In this document: piece by piece, positions 35,608 to 45,045 of the stretch
How positions within the stretch are numbered: the first letter of the stretch is position 1
Layout: each line of letters starts with the position of its first letter
Origin: Rothia amarae
GTDB lineage: Bacteria > Actinomycetota > Actinomycetes > Actinomycetales > Micrococcaceae
Direction of reading: 5' to 3'
Length of the DNA: 64,000 nucleotides
Assembly: GCF_014705945.2 (NCBI RefSeq)
Contig: NZ_CP061538.1
Span: 1,798,001 to 1,862,000, forward strand
The notes under the pieces: model-generated
The model's input: the letters and a program-made list of their open reading frames with translations, nothing else
What the model was told of the DNA's origin: nothing
Database searches by the model: none
Program-made: the position numbers and the translations under genes

Positions 35608-35675
35608 TTTAAGACCTGAGAGCATTGTGCGGAACGTGCCGATACCCTTTCGCTAGTTTTACTTCAGTGAGGTAA

Positions 35676-35725
35676 ATGAGCCGCTCGTTGAAAAATCATT
35701 CATGATTTTTCAACGAGCGGCTCAT
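35676..35725 (+). terminator. Strong terminator after paralogue 1
   Basis: Perfect 24-bp inverted repeat (35676-35699 / 35702-35725, ATGAGCCGCTCGTTG...) with almost no loop. The A-run in the left arm gives a T-run in the right. The rest of the 342-bp gap to the next gene shows no further feature and must contain the promoter of paralogue 2. Confidence 0.85.
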
Positions 35726-35949
35726 AGCTTTTAAAGCAGAATCTGCCCGCGCATCTGTCATATAGAGCTGACAACTAAATCAATAGTGTTCTACAAAAAG
35801 CGCGGAAGCTGTTGATCAGCTCTAGTTGCCGTTCATGTCTTAAGCATTATTTACCGCTCAGTAACCTAAAATGACATTGTCTGTTGCTCCGTACAACCGT
35901 CGGCTCAAACATACACTTTCAATCTCTCGCATTTTCCCCATGAGGCTTT

Positions 35950-38841
35950 ATGAAAATTTCACTACGTCAAAAAATGACGGCAGCTGCCCTAATCGCCTTG
36001 AGCGGCATCTCATTAGTAGCTCTTCCAGCACAAGCTCAGCCGGCTACGTCTCCCAAAGCGGATGGTTTGAGCAGCGCCACCGCTGCGGCGTCCTGCTATG
36101 AAATCAAGCAAAATGATCCCGCCTCAAAATCTGGATCTTACTGGCTTTATACGCCCCAGATGAGCGCTCCTGCCCAGTTTTACTGTGATCAGGAAACCAA
36201 TGGTGGAGGCTGGGTTATGATCGGCCGCGGTCGTGAAGGGTGGACCGATACCTACGAGGGCAAGGGCAATGAAGCAGATATCGCGGCTAACCCCGATGGT
36301 ACTGATGCCTTTTCACCCGTTCAGCTTAAATCCACTACCGTGGATGCCCTCCTGAATGGGCAAGCACCCAGCGCCCTAGACGACGGTGTTCGCTTTTACC
36401 GTGCCACCGATAAAGCGGGAACAAAATGGCAAAATTCTTACGCTCACCGTGACCAGATTCAGAATTGGTCGTGGGCGCTTTCTTCATGGGCTAACTGGTC
36501 CAATATCTCTTTCGATAACGGCCCTACTTCTCCCTGGAGCAAAACCTACCCTGGGACTATGGATCGTATTGCTCAGTACAGCTCTACGGTCAACACCATT
36601 CTTTTTGCTGGCAAAGCAGCTCAGAACTGGAATCTCGGTTTCGCGTTTGGTCCTAGTGTTTACGGTGAGAATAACGCAACCTCTTACATTTGGGGAGCTA
36701 CTCCCACAGCTGGCAATGCTATTCCTTTCACGCAAGTCTTTCTGCGCCCTAAACTTACTCAGTCCGATCTGAAGTTTGCGGATATTGCAGATTCAGGTAC
36801 TCCGGCAAATACCCAGCGTGCCCTGCCCAACAGTTATTCAGATAAGATGCGATGGCGTACTTCCAATGAAACTGGAACTGGCGTAGTGGGTGAGCACAAC
36901 ACCCTGGTACAAGCTTTCGGACAGGTCGGAAATACTGTGTTCGTTGGTGGCGACTTTAAGAATCTGGTGAGCGCTGACGGCGAAGTAGTGAATCAGCAAT
37001 TCTTAGCTGGTTTTGATGTTAATACCGGTGAGTTGGTACGCGGTTTTACCCCTATCTTTAACGGGCAGATTAAAAACGTCATTGGTTTGCCCAACGGTAA
37101 GTTGGCAGTGGGCGGCGAATTTACCGAGGTCAACGGTAAGCCAGCAGCTGGGTTAGTGCTGCTTGATCCGGCAACAGGTGTCACTGACACCTCGTGGAAC
37201 ATCGGATTAGAAAACCGAAATACTGGCGGAGTCGTAGCAGTAAATACTCTTGATGTTCAAGGCAACTACCTCTATGTAGGTGGAACCTTTACGCATGCCC
37301 GCGGCAATACGTCATCAGTTGCTGCATATTCTAAGAACGCAACCCGGTTCCGCTTGGATAACGGCGGGGTGGACTGGAAGTGGCGTCCTTTGTTCAATGG
37401 AACGGTCAACGGTATTAATGCTTCGGCAGATGGCAAGCAAGTCTTTGCAGCCGGATATTTTTCTACGGTGGGCACGGAGTCAGCGTTTCGCCTCGCCTCG
37501 CTGAACACAGTGGATGCCAAGCTGACAGCGCAGTGGAACTGGAAGCCTAGCTTCGACGAGGCGCGTACACCAGAATGGAGCTATCAATTTGATGTTCAGG
37601 ATGTCGGAGGATCAGTCTGGACCGGCGGAACAGAGCACCTGATTTCCCAATACACAAAAGATAATTTCACTCGTCTTTCTAGCTCCATCACCAAAGACGG
37701 CGGAGACTTCCAGGATTTGAGCTACCACAACGGAGTTGTTTTCGCAGGATGCCACTGCGGCGATGGTATGTACCAGGACGCAGACTCCTGGAAGAACGCC
37801 TGGAATCAAGCAACCAACGTGCAACAGATTCGTTTGATGGGTGCTTGGGATGCGGAAACAGGTAAATACCTCCCCCAGTTCAACCCGCAACTCAAAGGCT
37901 TTCATGGCAACGGCGTCTGGGAATCTTTCACTGATTCAAACGGTGTGTTGTGGGCAGGTGGCGATATCGCCACTTCACTCGGTGCTTATGGGGTGCAGAA
38001 TACTGTAGGTTTTGCCCGATTTGCTCCTCGGGATTCAGCAGCTCCTATGGTTCCTACAAATCTTCAAGTTTCCGTTGATAACGCAACAGATAAATTGAGC
38101 TGGACAAAGAGTGCTGAAAGCGGTGTTGTCTACCAAATTATTCGAGATAACCGTGTGGTGGGCTCGACCTCTGAATCAACTTTCTCTCTGAATCATCAGG
38201 ACGGCGCACGCTACTTTGTCCGTGCAATGGATAGTGCGGGGAACATCTCAGCTTCTACGCCAGTGGTTCTCTCTCCCGTTACACCGTCAACCCCAGCAAC
38301 TCCTACTCCCGAGATAATTTCTCAAAAAGTCGTCTCTACCGGAGACCAGTGGCAGTACAAACTCGGTCTAGCTGCTTTAGATTCTTCGTGGAAGGACGTC
38401 GCGACGACTGAAACTGGGTGGAGTTCAGGTGTTTCGACGCTGGGCTGGGGTAGTTCTAACTTGGCTACCGTCATCGATCGCGGTGATAAATCACCTATAA
38501 GTGTCTATTTCCGTAAAGAAATTTCTGTGAATTCTTTGGAGGAAGTCAAGAAGTTTCAGATTAGTACCGTAGCCGACGATGGAGTGGTGGTTTACCTTAA
38601 CGGGAAGGAAGTGGGGCGTAAGAATATCTCCGCTCAGCAACCTACTTTTACCACATATGCAAACACAGCGCCGTCGCAATCAAGTGCAACTGCCGCTCCT
38701 CTTGTAATCGACGTTTCGCCTAATCAACTGGTAGAAGGCTCCAACGTAATTGCGGTTGAAACACACGCGAATTGGCGCAACAGTCCCATTTCATTTGACA
38801 CTCAAATAGCACTTGATAGAGAAGTGCGTAACCCACAATAG
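35950..38841 (+). CDS. Secreted fibrinogen-like YCDxxxxGGGW / beta-propeller protein, paralogue 2
   Basis: The 963-residue protein has a signal peptide cut near LPAQA (residue 29). Its fibrinogen-like domain has Cys49, Cys79 and YCDQETNGGGW. A propeller-like region follows, with CHCGD at 601-605, then an FN3-like segment (about 700-775), a short Pro/Thr linker and a C-terminal domain (about 795-955). The last contains VADDGVVVYLNGKEVGRKN and NVIAVETHAN, the pattern of a galactose-binding-like or PA14-like beta-sandwich. No sorting signal is visible. It is closely related to its neighbours along the shared domains, so the cluster grew by tandem duplication. Its own promoter and terminator suggest independent expression. 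Confidence 0.88.
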   Translation: MKISLRQKMTAAALIALSGISLVALPAQAQPATSPKADGLSSATAAASCYEIKQNDPASKSGSYWLYTPQMSAPAQFYCDQETNGGGWVMIGRGREGWTDTYEGKGNEADIAANPDGTDAFSPVQLKSTTVDALLNGQAPSALDDGVRFYRATDKAGTKWQNSYAHRDQIQNWSWALSSWANWSNISFDNGPTSPWSKTYPGTMDRIAQYSSTVNTILFAGKAAQNWNLGFAFGPSVYGENNATSYIWGATPTAGNAIPFTQVFLRPKLTQSDLKFADIADSGTPANTQRALPNSYSDKMRWRTSNETGTGVVGEHNTLVQAFGQVGNTVFVGGDFKNLVSADGEVVNQQFLAGFDVNTGELVRGFTPIFNGQIKNVIGLPNGKLAVGGEFTEVNGKPAAGLVLLDPATGVTDTSWNIGLENRNTGGVVAVNTLDVQGNYLYVGGTFTHARGNTSSVAAYSKNATRFRLDNGGVDWKWRPLFNGTVNGINASADGKQVFAAGYFSTVGTESAFRLASLNTVDAKLTAQWNWKPSFDEARTPEWSYQFDVQDVGGSVWTGGTEHLISQYTKDNFTRLSSSITKDGGDFQDLSYHNGVVFAGCHCGDGMYQDADSWKNAWNQATNVQQIRLMGAWDAETGKYLPQFNPQLKGFHGNGVWESFTDSNGVLWAGGDIATSLGAYGVQNTVGFARFAPRDSAAPMVPTNLQVSVDNATDKLSWTKSAESGVVYQIIRDNRVVGSTSESTFSLNHQDGARYFVRAMDSAGNISASTPVVLSPVTPSTPATPTPEIISQKVVSTGDQWQYKLGLAALDSSWKDVATTETGWSSGVSTLGWGSSNLATVIDRGDKSPISVYFRKEISVNSLEEVKKFQISTVADDGVVVYLNGKEVGRKNISAQQPTFTTYANTAPSQSSATAAPLVIDVSPNQLVEGSNVIAVETHANWRNSPISFDTQIALDREVRNPQ

Positions 38842-38864
38842 GGACAGCTTATTATCCCCAGGCA

Positions 38865-38897
38865 AGGGGCTGGTGCGGATACTCTTCGCCAGCCCCT
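38865..38897 (+). terminator. Hairpin after paralogue 2
   Basis: AGGGGCTGG / CCAGCCCCT arms (9 bp) lie 24 bp after the stop. No clear T tract follows, so confidence is moderate. The remaining gap to 39135 is AT-rich and otherwise featureless. Confidence 0.5.
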
Positions 38898-39134
38898 CCA
38901 CCCAAAATGCTGAATTTTGTAGTCCACATCTCCCACCACAACACATATATGGGTACAAATTGGTGAATGATTATCTGAGCCAACAAATCTAAAATTAGAA
39001 CAGCTGATTATTTTCCCGGGAAATAATATTTGAGGAAAAAATCGCATCGCTCGCAAGCATAAAAATATTTTGATCTGAAAGACGCTCTCTTCTCATCAAG
39101 AGGGCTGAATCGCCACATCACTTTAGAGGCACAT

Positions 39135-39974
39135 ATGTACTTAACTCAATATCGCACGCAGAAAAAGCTGGTAGCCCCCGCTGTGCTGTCGGCATCCTTA
39201 GTAGCAACGCTCCTTTTAAGCGGCTGCTCCGACAATTCCACTGATTCGGCTCCTGCGGAATCTTCCTCCTCCGCGGCATCGTCGTCAGCATCCACCTCAA
39301 GTTCTACATCCTCACCCAGCGCCTCACAGAAGGCATCTCCTTCGGCAAATGCTGCCACCTCCAAAGCAGTGGAGACTAAAGAAAAAGCAGCGGAGAACAA
39401 AGAATCAGACTCTGCGGATGCTCCTTCAGAAAACTATGCCGGTGCTGAGGCTCTCTCTTCGGCAAAATCTACTGACCTCTCGAACGAGCAAGTCACTAAG
39501 ACTCAAGACCTTTATTCTTCTTACGAAAAAGTACTCACTGCTGTAGGAACTGTAGAAGTTAAATCGGACAAGGAAAGCGACTCAGCGAGTAGCTCCAAGG
39601 AAGATAACACCAATACCCCGAACCTTGCTCTGGATGATAAAACAGTCTCCGACATTGAAAAGGTCTCCACCGGTAGCGCTAGCGATGAATTTTCTGCTAA
39701 CGCCCTGGAATTTGGAACCAATGACTGGAAGCAGGAGGGGACCTCTAAAATCGTAGGTGAGCCCAAAGTTGCTGATTCCAAGTACAACGGTGCTCCCGCG
39801 AAGGTTCTTGAAGTTTGCATCGATTCATCCGATGTAAAGGTCAAAGACAGCGCTGGCAACACGCTGACCGACCCCAATACCCCCAAAAAATCACTCAACA
39901 TCTTCACTCTTGTTGAAGATAACGGCAACTGGAAAATTGCCTCCCACGATTTTCCCAATAACCCGGATTGCTAA
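39135..39974 (+). CDS. Serine-rich lipoprotein, co-transcribed with paralogue 3
   Basis: The 279-residue protein has a lipobox LLLSGC (Cys31). A low-complexity Ser/Ala/Glu/Lys linker (about 36-110) probably spans the wall. A globular C-terminal part (about 115-279) ends NIFTLVEDNGNWKIASHDF, a pattern reminiscent of NTF2-like folds. Two late Cys (EVCID and the final NPDC) could pair. No family is recognised. It lies only 6 nt before paralogue 3, so the two form an operon. A role in retaining or presenting the secreted protein at the membrane is inference. Confidence 0.75.
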   Translation: MYLTQYRTQKKLVAPAVLSASLVATLLLSGCSDNSTDSAPAESSSSAASSSASTSSSTSSPSASQKASPSANAATSKAVETKEKAAENKESDSADAPSENYAGAEALSSAKSTDLSNEQVTKTQDLYSSYEKVLTAVGTVEVKSDKESDSASSSKEDNTNTPNLALDDKTVSDIEKVSTGSASDEFSANALEFGTNDWKQEGTSKIVGEPKVADSKYNGAPAKVLEVCIDSSDVKVKDSAGNTLTDPNTPKKSLNIFTLVEDNGNWKIASHDFPNNPDC

Positions 39975-39980
39975 AGAATT

Positions 39981-42950
39981 ATGAAAAAAATATCACTCGC
40001 ACGCTCGGTAGCAGCCTCTGCAGCAGCATTCGCCTTGGGCGCTTCGCTGTTGCCGCTGACCGTAGCGCAGGCAGCACCCACCGTCGATGGTTCTTCCAGC
40101 GACAAAGCGGCAGCATCCTGCTATGAAATCAAGAAAAATGACCCTTCTTCAAAATCGGGCTCTTATTGGCTGTACACCCCTGCCATGGAAGCTCCTGAGC
40201 AGTTTTACTGCGACCAGGAAACTGACGGCGGCGGCTGGGTTCTGATTGGACGTGGCCGTGAGGGATGGAGTGAAGAATACGCCGGCAAGGGCAAGGCCGC
40301 TGACTTAGCATCTAACCCCGATGGCACCGATGCGTTCAAGCCTGTTCAGCTCCCCTCGGAGACAGTCAACGGCTTGCTTGATGGCAAGTCCCCCTCTGAT
40401 CTCCAAGATGGCGTTCGTTTCAAGCGCGCTGCCAACTCTGATGGCTCTGCTTGGCAGGAAGTACGTGCGCACCGTGATCGCACTACCCGTTGGTCTTGGG
40501 CTCTTCAGGGCTATGCAAGCTGGTCCAATATCTCATTCGATAACCCCTCCGGGTACGATGCAGACGCTAATTATGCTTCCAGCATCGGTCGTGTAGGTAA
40601 CTGGAATAACCGCATGAACGCTATGTCGTTCACTTCGACCGCAGACTTCAACTGGAACCTAGGTTTCAGCTACGGTGCTTACATGACCGGCACTAATTCT
40701 GCCAGCTCCTACTTGTGGACTCCTACCGGTCGCTCAGCTATGCCTTTCACCCAGGTTTATGTGCGCCCCACCTTGACCCAGGATGACGCAGGCTTCCAGG
40801 ATATTCCTGATGCGGGTTGGGGTGCCGAGAAGCAAACCCAGCTTCCCAATAACTACTCCTCCACCATGAAGTGGCGCACTTCTAACGAATCCGGCACCGG
40901 TGCGACCTCCGAAATGAACACCCGTGTTCAGGCTATCTCTCAGGTGGGTAACACAGTCTTCACCGGCGGCGACTTCAAAAATGTTGTCAGTCGTAGCGGT
41001 GAAGTAGTTGAGCAGGCTTACCTCGCTGGGTTCGATGTTGATACCCAGGAATTGGTGCGCGGCTTCACCCCTACGTTCAACGGTCAGATTAAAGCTGTTG
41101 AGGGACTTTCTAACGGCAAACTTGCTGTAGGTGGCGAGTTCAACGAGGTCAATGGTGAGCCAGCGGCAGGATTTGTTGTACTTGATCCAGCAACCGGTCA
41201 AATCGATCATACTTTTGACTGGAAAGTTGAAAACAGACTGACCAGCGGTACTTCCGTCGTAAAAACCATTCAGGAAAAGAACGGTTACCTCTACATCGGT
41301 GGTTCCTTCACCCATGTCAAGGGTGCAACTTCGACAAACTTTGCTTACGCACGTAATGCATCACGTTTTGATATGAAGTCTGGTTCAGTGGACTGGAATT
41401 GGCGCCCCAACTTCAACGGTTCAGTCAACGGTATCTCTGCTGCGGACGACGGTAGCGCGGTCTACGCTGCAGGCTACTTCACCACCAACGGCACTGACTC
41501 TCAGTACAAGCTCGCTGCTTTGGACCCCACCACGGGTAAAAAGCAGAAGGACTGGAACTGGAAGCTTTCCTACACTAACCCTCTCACAGAAGGTAAGCAG
41601 GGTTTCCAGTTTGATGTTCAGACCGCTGGGGACACCGTATTTGCCGGTGGCGCTGAGCACCTTCTCGCTCAGTACCGCACTTCAGATATGAGCCGTCTCT
41701 CTTCATCCATCACTAAATCCGGTGGCGATTTCCAGGACATCTCCAAGAACGGCGACGTTATTTATGGAGCTTGCCACTGTGGTGACTGGGTCTATGAAGG
41801 CGGAGAAACCCACGACGGTCCGTGGAATGAGAACAAGAACATCGATATGATTCGCCTCATTGGCGCATTTGATGCGAAGACCGGTCAGGTTTTGCCTAAG
41901 TTCAACCCCAACATCGCCGGTGAAAAGGGTCATGGAATTTGGGAAAGCTTTACTGATTCCAAGGGTAACCTGTGGGTTGGCGGCGACATCACCAAGACCA
42001 TGAGTGCTTCCGGCGTCCAAAATACCGTTGGTTTCGCTCGCTACGCCCCTGCAGACGTTACTCCCGCTGCAGCTCCTTCTAACCTTGCGGTTACTACCGT
42101 GGATGGCATAGATAAGTTGACGTGGAAGAGCAATACCTCTGCGGGTACTACTTACCAGGTTCTTCGCAACAACCGCGTCATTGCAACTGTGCCCAAGGGT
42201 CAAACCACTTTCGAAATTAAGAATACTGGTGATTCACGGTACTTCGTGCGCTCGGTTGATGATTCCGGTAACTACTCGGAAACTACTCCGGTTGCAGTAG
42301 CGACCGCAGCCGCAACTCCGACTGCTGAACCTACTACTCCAGCGCCTACTACCCCGGTACCTACAACAGAGCCTACTGTTGAGCCCACTACCCCGGCACC
42401 TACCACTCCCGCGCCCACTACTCCGGCTCCGGTAGTAGAGGACAAGGTGGCAGTTGCCTACGGTGATAACTGGAACTATCAGGTAAGCCCCTGGTTCATC
42501 AGCAATACATGGAAGAATTACGACACCACAGTACGTTCCTGGGGTAATGCCGCAACTCCAATGGGTTGGAATGTTCCAAGTCTGAAGACTCAGCTGAATA
42601 ACACTCCATGGCGCCAGCCTTCCTCCATTTACCTTCGTAAAGAAATCACCATCAATAACCCGGCTGATTACCAGAACCTGGTTCTAAATTACCGTTCAGA
42701 CGATGGCACTGTTCTCTACGTGAATGGTCAAGAAGTCAAGCGCGACAACATGGCGACTGGAACGATTACTCCTTTCTCACTTGCACGTAGCTCCAAAACC
42801 AACAATCAGGGAATCAATTCTCCTCTTGAAGTTAGCATTCCAGCTTCTTCATTGAAGCAGGGTAAGAACGTTATTGCTGTTTCAGTTCATGGCTACCGCC
42901 AGTCCAATGCTGGAGTGAGCTTTGATATGCAGGCAACTTTAAAGAAGTAA
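39981..42950 (+). CDS. Secreted fibrinogen-like YCDxxxxGGGW / beta-propeller protein, paralogue 3
   Basis: The 989-residue protein has a signal peptide cut near VAQA (residue 31) and a fibrinogen-like domain with Cys47, Cys77 and YCDQETDGGGW. Its propeller-like repeats (GNTVFTGGDFKNV, GKLAVGGEFNEVNG, NGYLYIGGSFTHVKG) lead to CHCGD at 598-602. An FN3-like segment (about 695-770), a Pro/Thr repeat linker (TTPAPTTP type, about 775-828) and a C-terminal beta-sandwich with YRSDDGTVLYVNGQEV follow. It is the only paralogue preceded by a lipoprotein gene. It ends in a strong terminator and is directly followed by the polysaccharide operon. Confidence 0.88.
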   Translation: MKKISLARSVAASAAAFALGASLLPLTVAQAAPTVDGSSSDKAAASCYEIKKNDPSSKSGSYWLYTPAMEAPEQFYCDQETDGGGWVLIGRGREGWSEEYAGKGKAADLASNPDGTDAFKPVQLPSETVNGLLDGKSPSDLQDGVRFKRAANSDGSAWQEVRAHRDRTTRWSWALQGYASWSNISFDNPSGYDADANYASSIGRVGNWNNRMNAMSFTSTADFNWNLGFSYGAYMTGTNSASSYLWTPTGRSAMPFTQVYVRPTLTQDDAGFQDIPDAGWGAEKQTQLPNNYSSTMKWRTSNESGTGATSEMNTRVQAISQVGNTVFTGGDFKNVVSRSGEVVEQAYLAGFDVDTQELVRGFTPTFNGQIKAVEGLSNGKLAVGGEFNEVNGEPAAGFVVLDPATGQIDHTFDWKVENRLTSGTSVVKTIQEKNGYLYIGGSFTHVKGATSTNFAYARNASRFDMKSGSVDWNWRPNFNGSVNGISAADDGSAVYAAGYFTTNGTDSQYKLAALDPTTGKKQKDWNWKLSYTNPLTEGKQGFQFDVQTAGDTVFAGGAEHLLAQYRTSDMSRLSSSITKSGGDFQDISKNGDVIYGACHCGDWVYEGGETHDGPWNENKNIDMIRLIGAFDAKTGQVLPKFNPNIAGEKGHGIWESFTDSKGNLWVGGDITKTMSASGVQNTVGFARYAPADVTPAAAPSNLAVTTVDGIDKLTWKSNTSAGTTYQVLRNNRVIATVPKGQTTFEIKNTGDSRYFVRSVDDSGNYSETTPVAVATAAATPTAEPTTPAPTTPVPTTEPTVEPTTPAPTTPAPTTPAPVVEDKVAVAYGDNWNYQVSPWFISNTWKNYDTTVRSWGNAATPMGWNVPSLKTQLNNTPWRQPSSIYLRKEITINNPADYQNLVLNYRSDDGTVLYVNGQEVKRDNMATGTITPFSLARSSKTNNQGINSPLEVSIPASSLKQGKNVIAVSVHGYRQSNAGVSFDMQATLKK

Positions 42951-42994
42951 GGCTATAGCTTCATCAATATTTTATTGGTGAAATGCCAGGCGAA

Positions 42995-43038
42995 AACAGC
43001 GGGTCCAAAAGTTCTGACAAACTTTTGGACCCGCTGTT
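42995..43038 (+). terminator. Strong terminator after paralogue 3
   Basis: Perfect 19-bp arms (AACAGCGGGTCCAAAAGTT and its complement) with a 6-nt loop lie 44 bp past the stop. The following 300 bp to the next gene shows no recognisable element and presumably carries the promoter of the polysaccharide operon. Confidence 0.9.
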
Positions 43039-43337
43039 CTATAGTGATTTCTCTTTTCATCTGAGCACCCAATATAGGGTCGGAAGGTCAGAATAATTCT
43101 TCAGGATTCGCCACTTATTTGATGGTGATTACGTACCTAAGTGATGTAGACCGCTCAAAACAGCGCTTCGCTAGGCACATAATGCCCCACAAACTCGATT
43201 AAATGGAGTTGCTACCGGCTTTCTAACGTGCACATCGGTAGTATTTTGCATAACAATGGGTAATTTACGCCCATACATACTCGCTAACAATAAATACGAC
43301 CGTATATAAAGGTTATTTCCTTTATCAACGGATCAAC

Positions 43338-44111
43338 ATGATGGGTCAAATACACTTGAGTTCGCACCTTAGATCTTCATCTCAGCCAACAGGATTTCGA
43401 GATACTCTTGCAGCTTTGGGAGCTGCACAGAAACCAGGGCATGGCGTTCCCGCCTATACCCGCTGGGTAAACCGTCGTTTTGCCCGTTACTTTGCAGCGG
43501 CAGCGGTCAAATTTGGAGTTACCCCCAACGGCGTCACCGCCATCAGCTCTGCCCTCTCACTCGTGGGCATCTTAGCGTTGATTTTTCTCGAACCTTCATT
43601 CTGGACAGCCCTGTTAGTCGCAGTTTTCTTTGCGTTGGGTTATGCCATGGACTCTGCCGACGGCCAGGTAGCCCGAGTCACCGGAGCATCATCTCCTGCA
43701 GGCGAATGGCTCGATCACGTGGTGGATTCCATCCGTACCCCTGCCCAGCATTTGGCAATCCTCGTCGGTTTCATCCGCTTCCAGGATCACTGGCCTGTAC
43801 ACGGCTGGGCTCTGTGGTGGCTTCCTATGGCTTTTGCTGTACTCACCGTTGGCCACTTCATGAGCCAGATTCTCGCGGAGCAGTTGCGCACCAAGCGCAA
43901 AACAGCTGCCCCTCCAGCCGGTGGAACCATGCGCTCCTTCATCAACCTACATATGGATGCCGGCACTTTCTGCTGGATCTTCATTTTCTGGGGATGGGGT
44001 TGGGGCTTCATCGTGGTCTACGGACTTCTATTCCTGGCTAACTTCGCAACTACAGCGCTCTCAATGCGCCGTAAATTTATTTCACTCTCGCAGCCCGCCC
44101 AGGAGGCATAA
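43338..44111 (+). CDS. CDP-alcohol phosphatidyltransferase family protein
   Basis: The 257-residue membrane protein carries the full family motif DSADGQVARVTGASSPAGEWLDHVVD (DxxDGxxAR-x8-GxxxD-xxxD), followed by several hydrophobic segments. Such enzymes transfer a phospho-alcohol from a CDP-alcohol, releasing CMP. Here it heads a polysaccharide operon and ends 2 nt before a glycosyltransferase. That suggests it decorates or anchors the glycan with a phospho-polyol, rather than making a bulk phospholipid; this is inference. A TagD-like cytidylyltransferase at 51029 could supply a CDP-polyol. Confidence 0.85.
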   Translation: MMGQIHLSSHLRSSSQPTGFRDTLAALGAAQKPGHGVPAYTRWVNRRFARYFAAAAVKFGVTPNGVTAISSALSLVGILALIFLEPSFWTALLVAVFFALGYAMDSADGQVARVTGASSPAGEWLDHVVDSIRTPAQHLAILVGFIRFQDHWPVHGWALWWLPMAFAVLTVGHFMSQILAEQLRTKRKTAAPPAGGTMRSFINLHMDAGTFCWIFIFWGWGWGFIVVYGLLFLANFATTALSMRRKFISLSQPAQEA

Positions 44112-44113
44112 AC

Positions 44114-45037
44114 ATGACTACATCTCAGGTTTCAGCAGTTATTGCAACTATTGGTTCGCGCCCTGAGCTCTTGCGCACCGCCGTCCGCTCCATCTTTGAG
44201 CAGGACTACGCAGGTCCCATCGAGGTCATTGTTGTTTTTGACCATGTGGAAATCGATTCGCTCTCCGATTTAGAGATTCCTTCGAACCGCACTTTGAAGA
44301 CCGTTCTGAACAACGGTCCGCAAGGTCTTGCAGGTGGTCGCAATACTGGTATCTCCACCGCAACCGGTGAATTCATCGGTTTCTGCGACGACGACGATTA
44401 CTGGTACCCCACCAAAATTCGCAAGCAAATCGAGCTATGGGAAAAGACCCCTGAAGCTTCAGCCATTTCTTCCGGTATTACCGTGCGCTCAGGTGGGCAA
44501 GATATTGAACGCCTTGCACCCGCTACCGCAACTTTTGATGACTTCTTGATTTCCCGCATTACCGAGATTCACCCTTCAGCAATGCTTTACCGTCGTGAAG
44601 ATCTGCTGACTTCTGGCAAAATTGGCCCCGTAGATGAAGATCTTCCGGCGGCTTACGGTGAAGACTACGACTTGTTGTTGCGCGCCACCCGGTTCGGTCC
44701 GGTAGCTTCCGTTCCCGAGGCACTCATTTTGGTACTGTGGGATCGCCCCTCCTTCTTTGCCGGTAAATGGCAGTCAATGATTGACGGTCTAACCTACATG
44801 TTGCGCAAGTTTCCTGAATTCGAACGTCACCCCAAGGGCGTTGCTCGCATCGCGGGTCAGATTGCGTTTGCGTATGCGGCTTTGGGCAATCGCGAAATGG
44901 CTAAGGCGTACGCTAAATCTACCCTCCGTCGCAACCCTGCGCAGTTGCGCGGATGGGCAGCCTATGTTGTTTCCACCGGCGTTATCAAGCCACAGACCCT
45001 TCTCGATCTGGTCAACAAAACCGGTCGCGGTCTTTAA
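44114..45037 (+). CDS. Family 2 glycosyltransferase
   Basis: The 307-residue cytoplasmic GT-A protein has SAVIATIGSRPELL at the N-terminus, GLAGGRNTGISTATGEF and the metal-binding acidic run FCDDDDYW. The mid-protein EDYDLLLRAT corresponds to the ED acceptor-side motif. It starts behind AGGAGG and adds a sugar during repeat-unit assembly; donor and acceptor are unknown. Confidence 0.88.
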   Translation: MTTSQVSAVIATIGSRPELLRTAVRSIFEQDYAGPIEVIVVFDHVEIDSLSDLEIPSNRTLKTVLNNGPQGLAGGRNTGISTATGEFIGFCDDDDYWYPTKIRKQIELWEKTPEASAISSGITVRSGGQDIERLAPATATFDDFLISRITEIHPSAMLYRREDLLTSGKIGPVDEDLPAAYGEDYDLLLRATRFGPVASVPEALILVLWDRPSFFAGKWQSMIDGLTYMLRKFPEFERHPKGVARIAGQIAFAYAALGNREMAKAYAKSTLRRNPAQLRGWAAYVVSTGVIKPQTLLDLVNKTGRGL

Positions 45038-45045
45038 GGCGTCTA

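Noticed and set aside
32956-42950. LPxTG sorting signals on the three secreted proteins
   Set aside because: None of the C-termini has LPxTG, a hydrophobic stretch or a basic tail. The Pro/Thr regions only resemble wall-spanning linkers.
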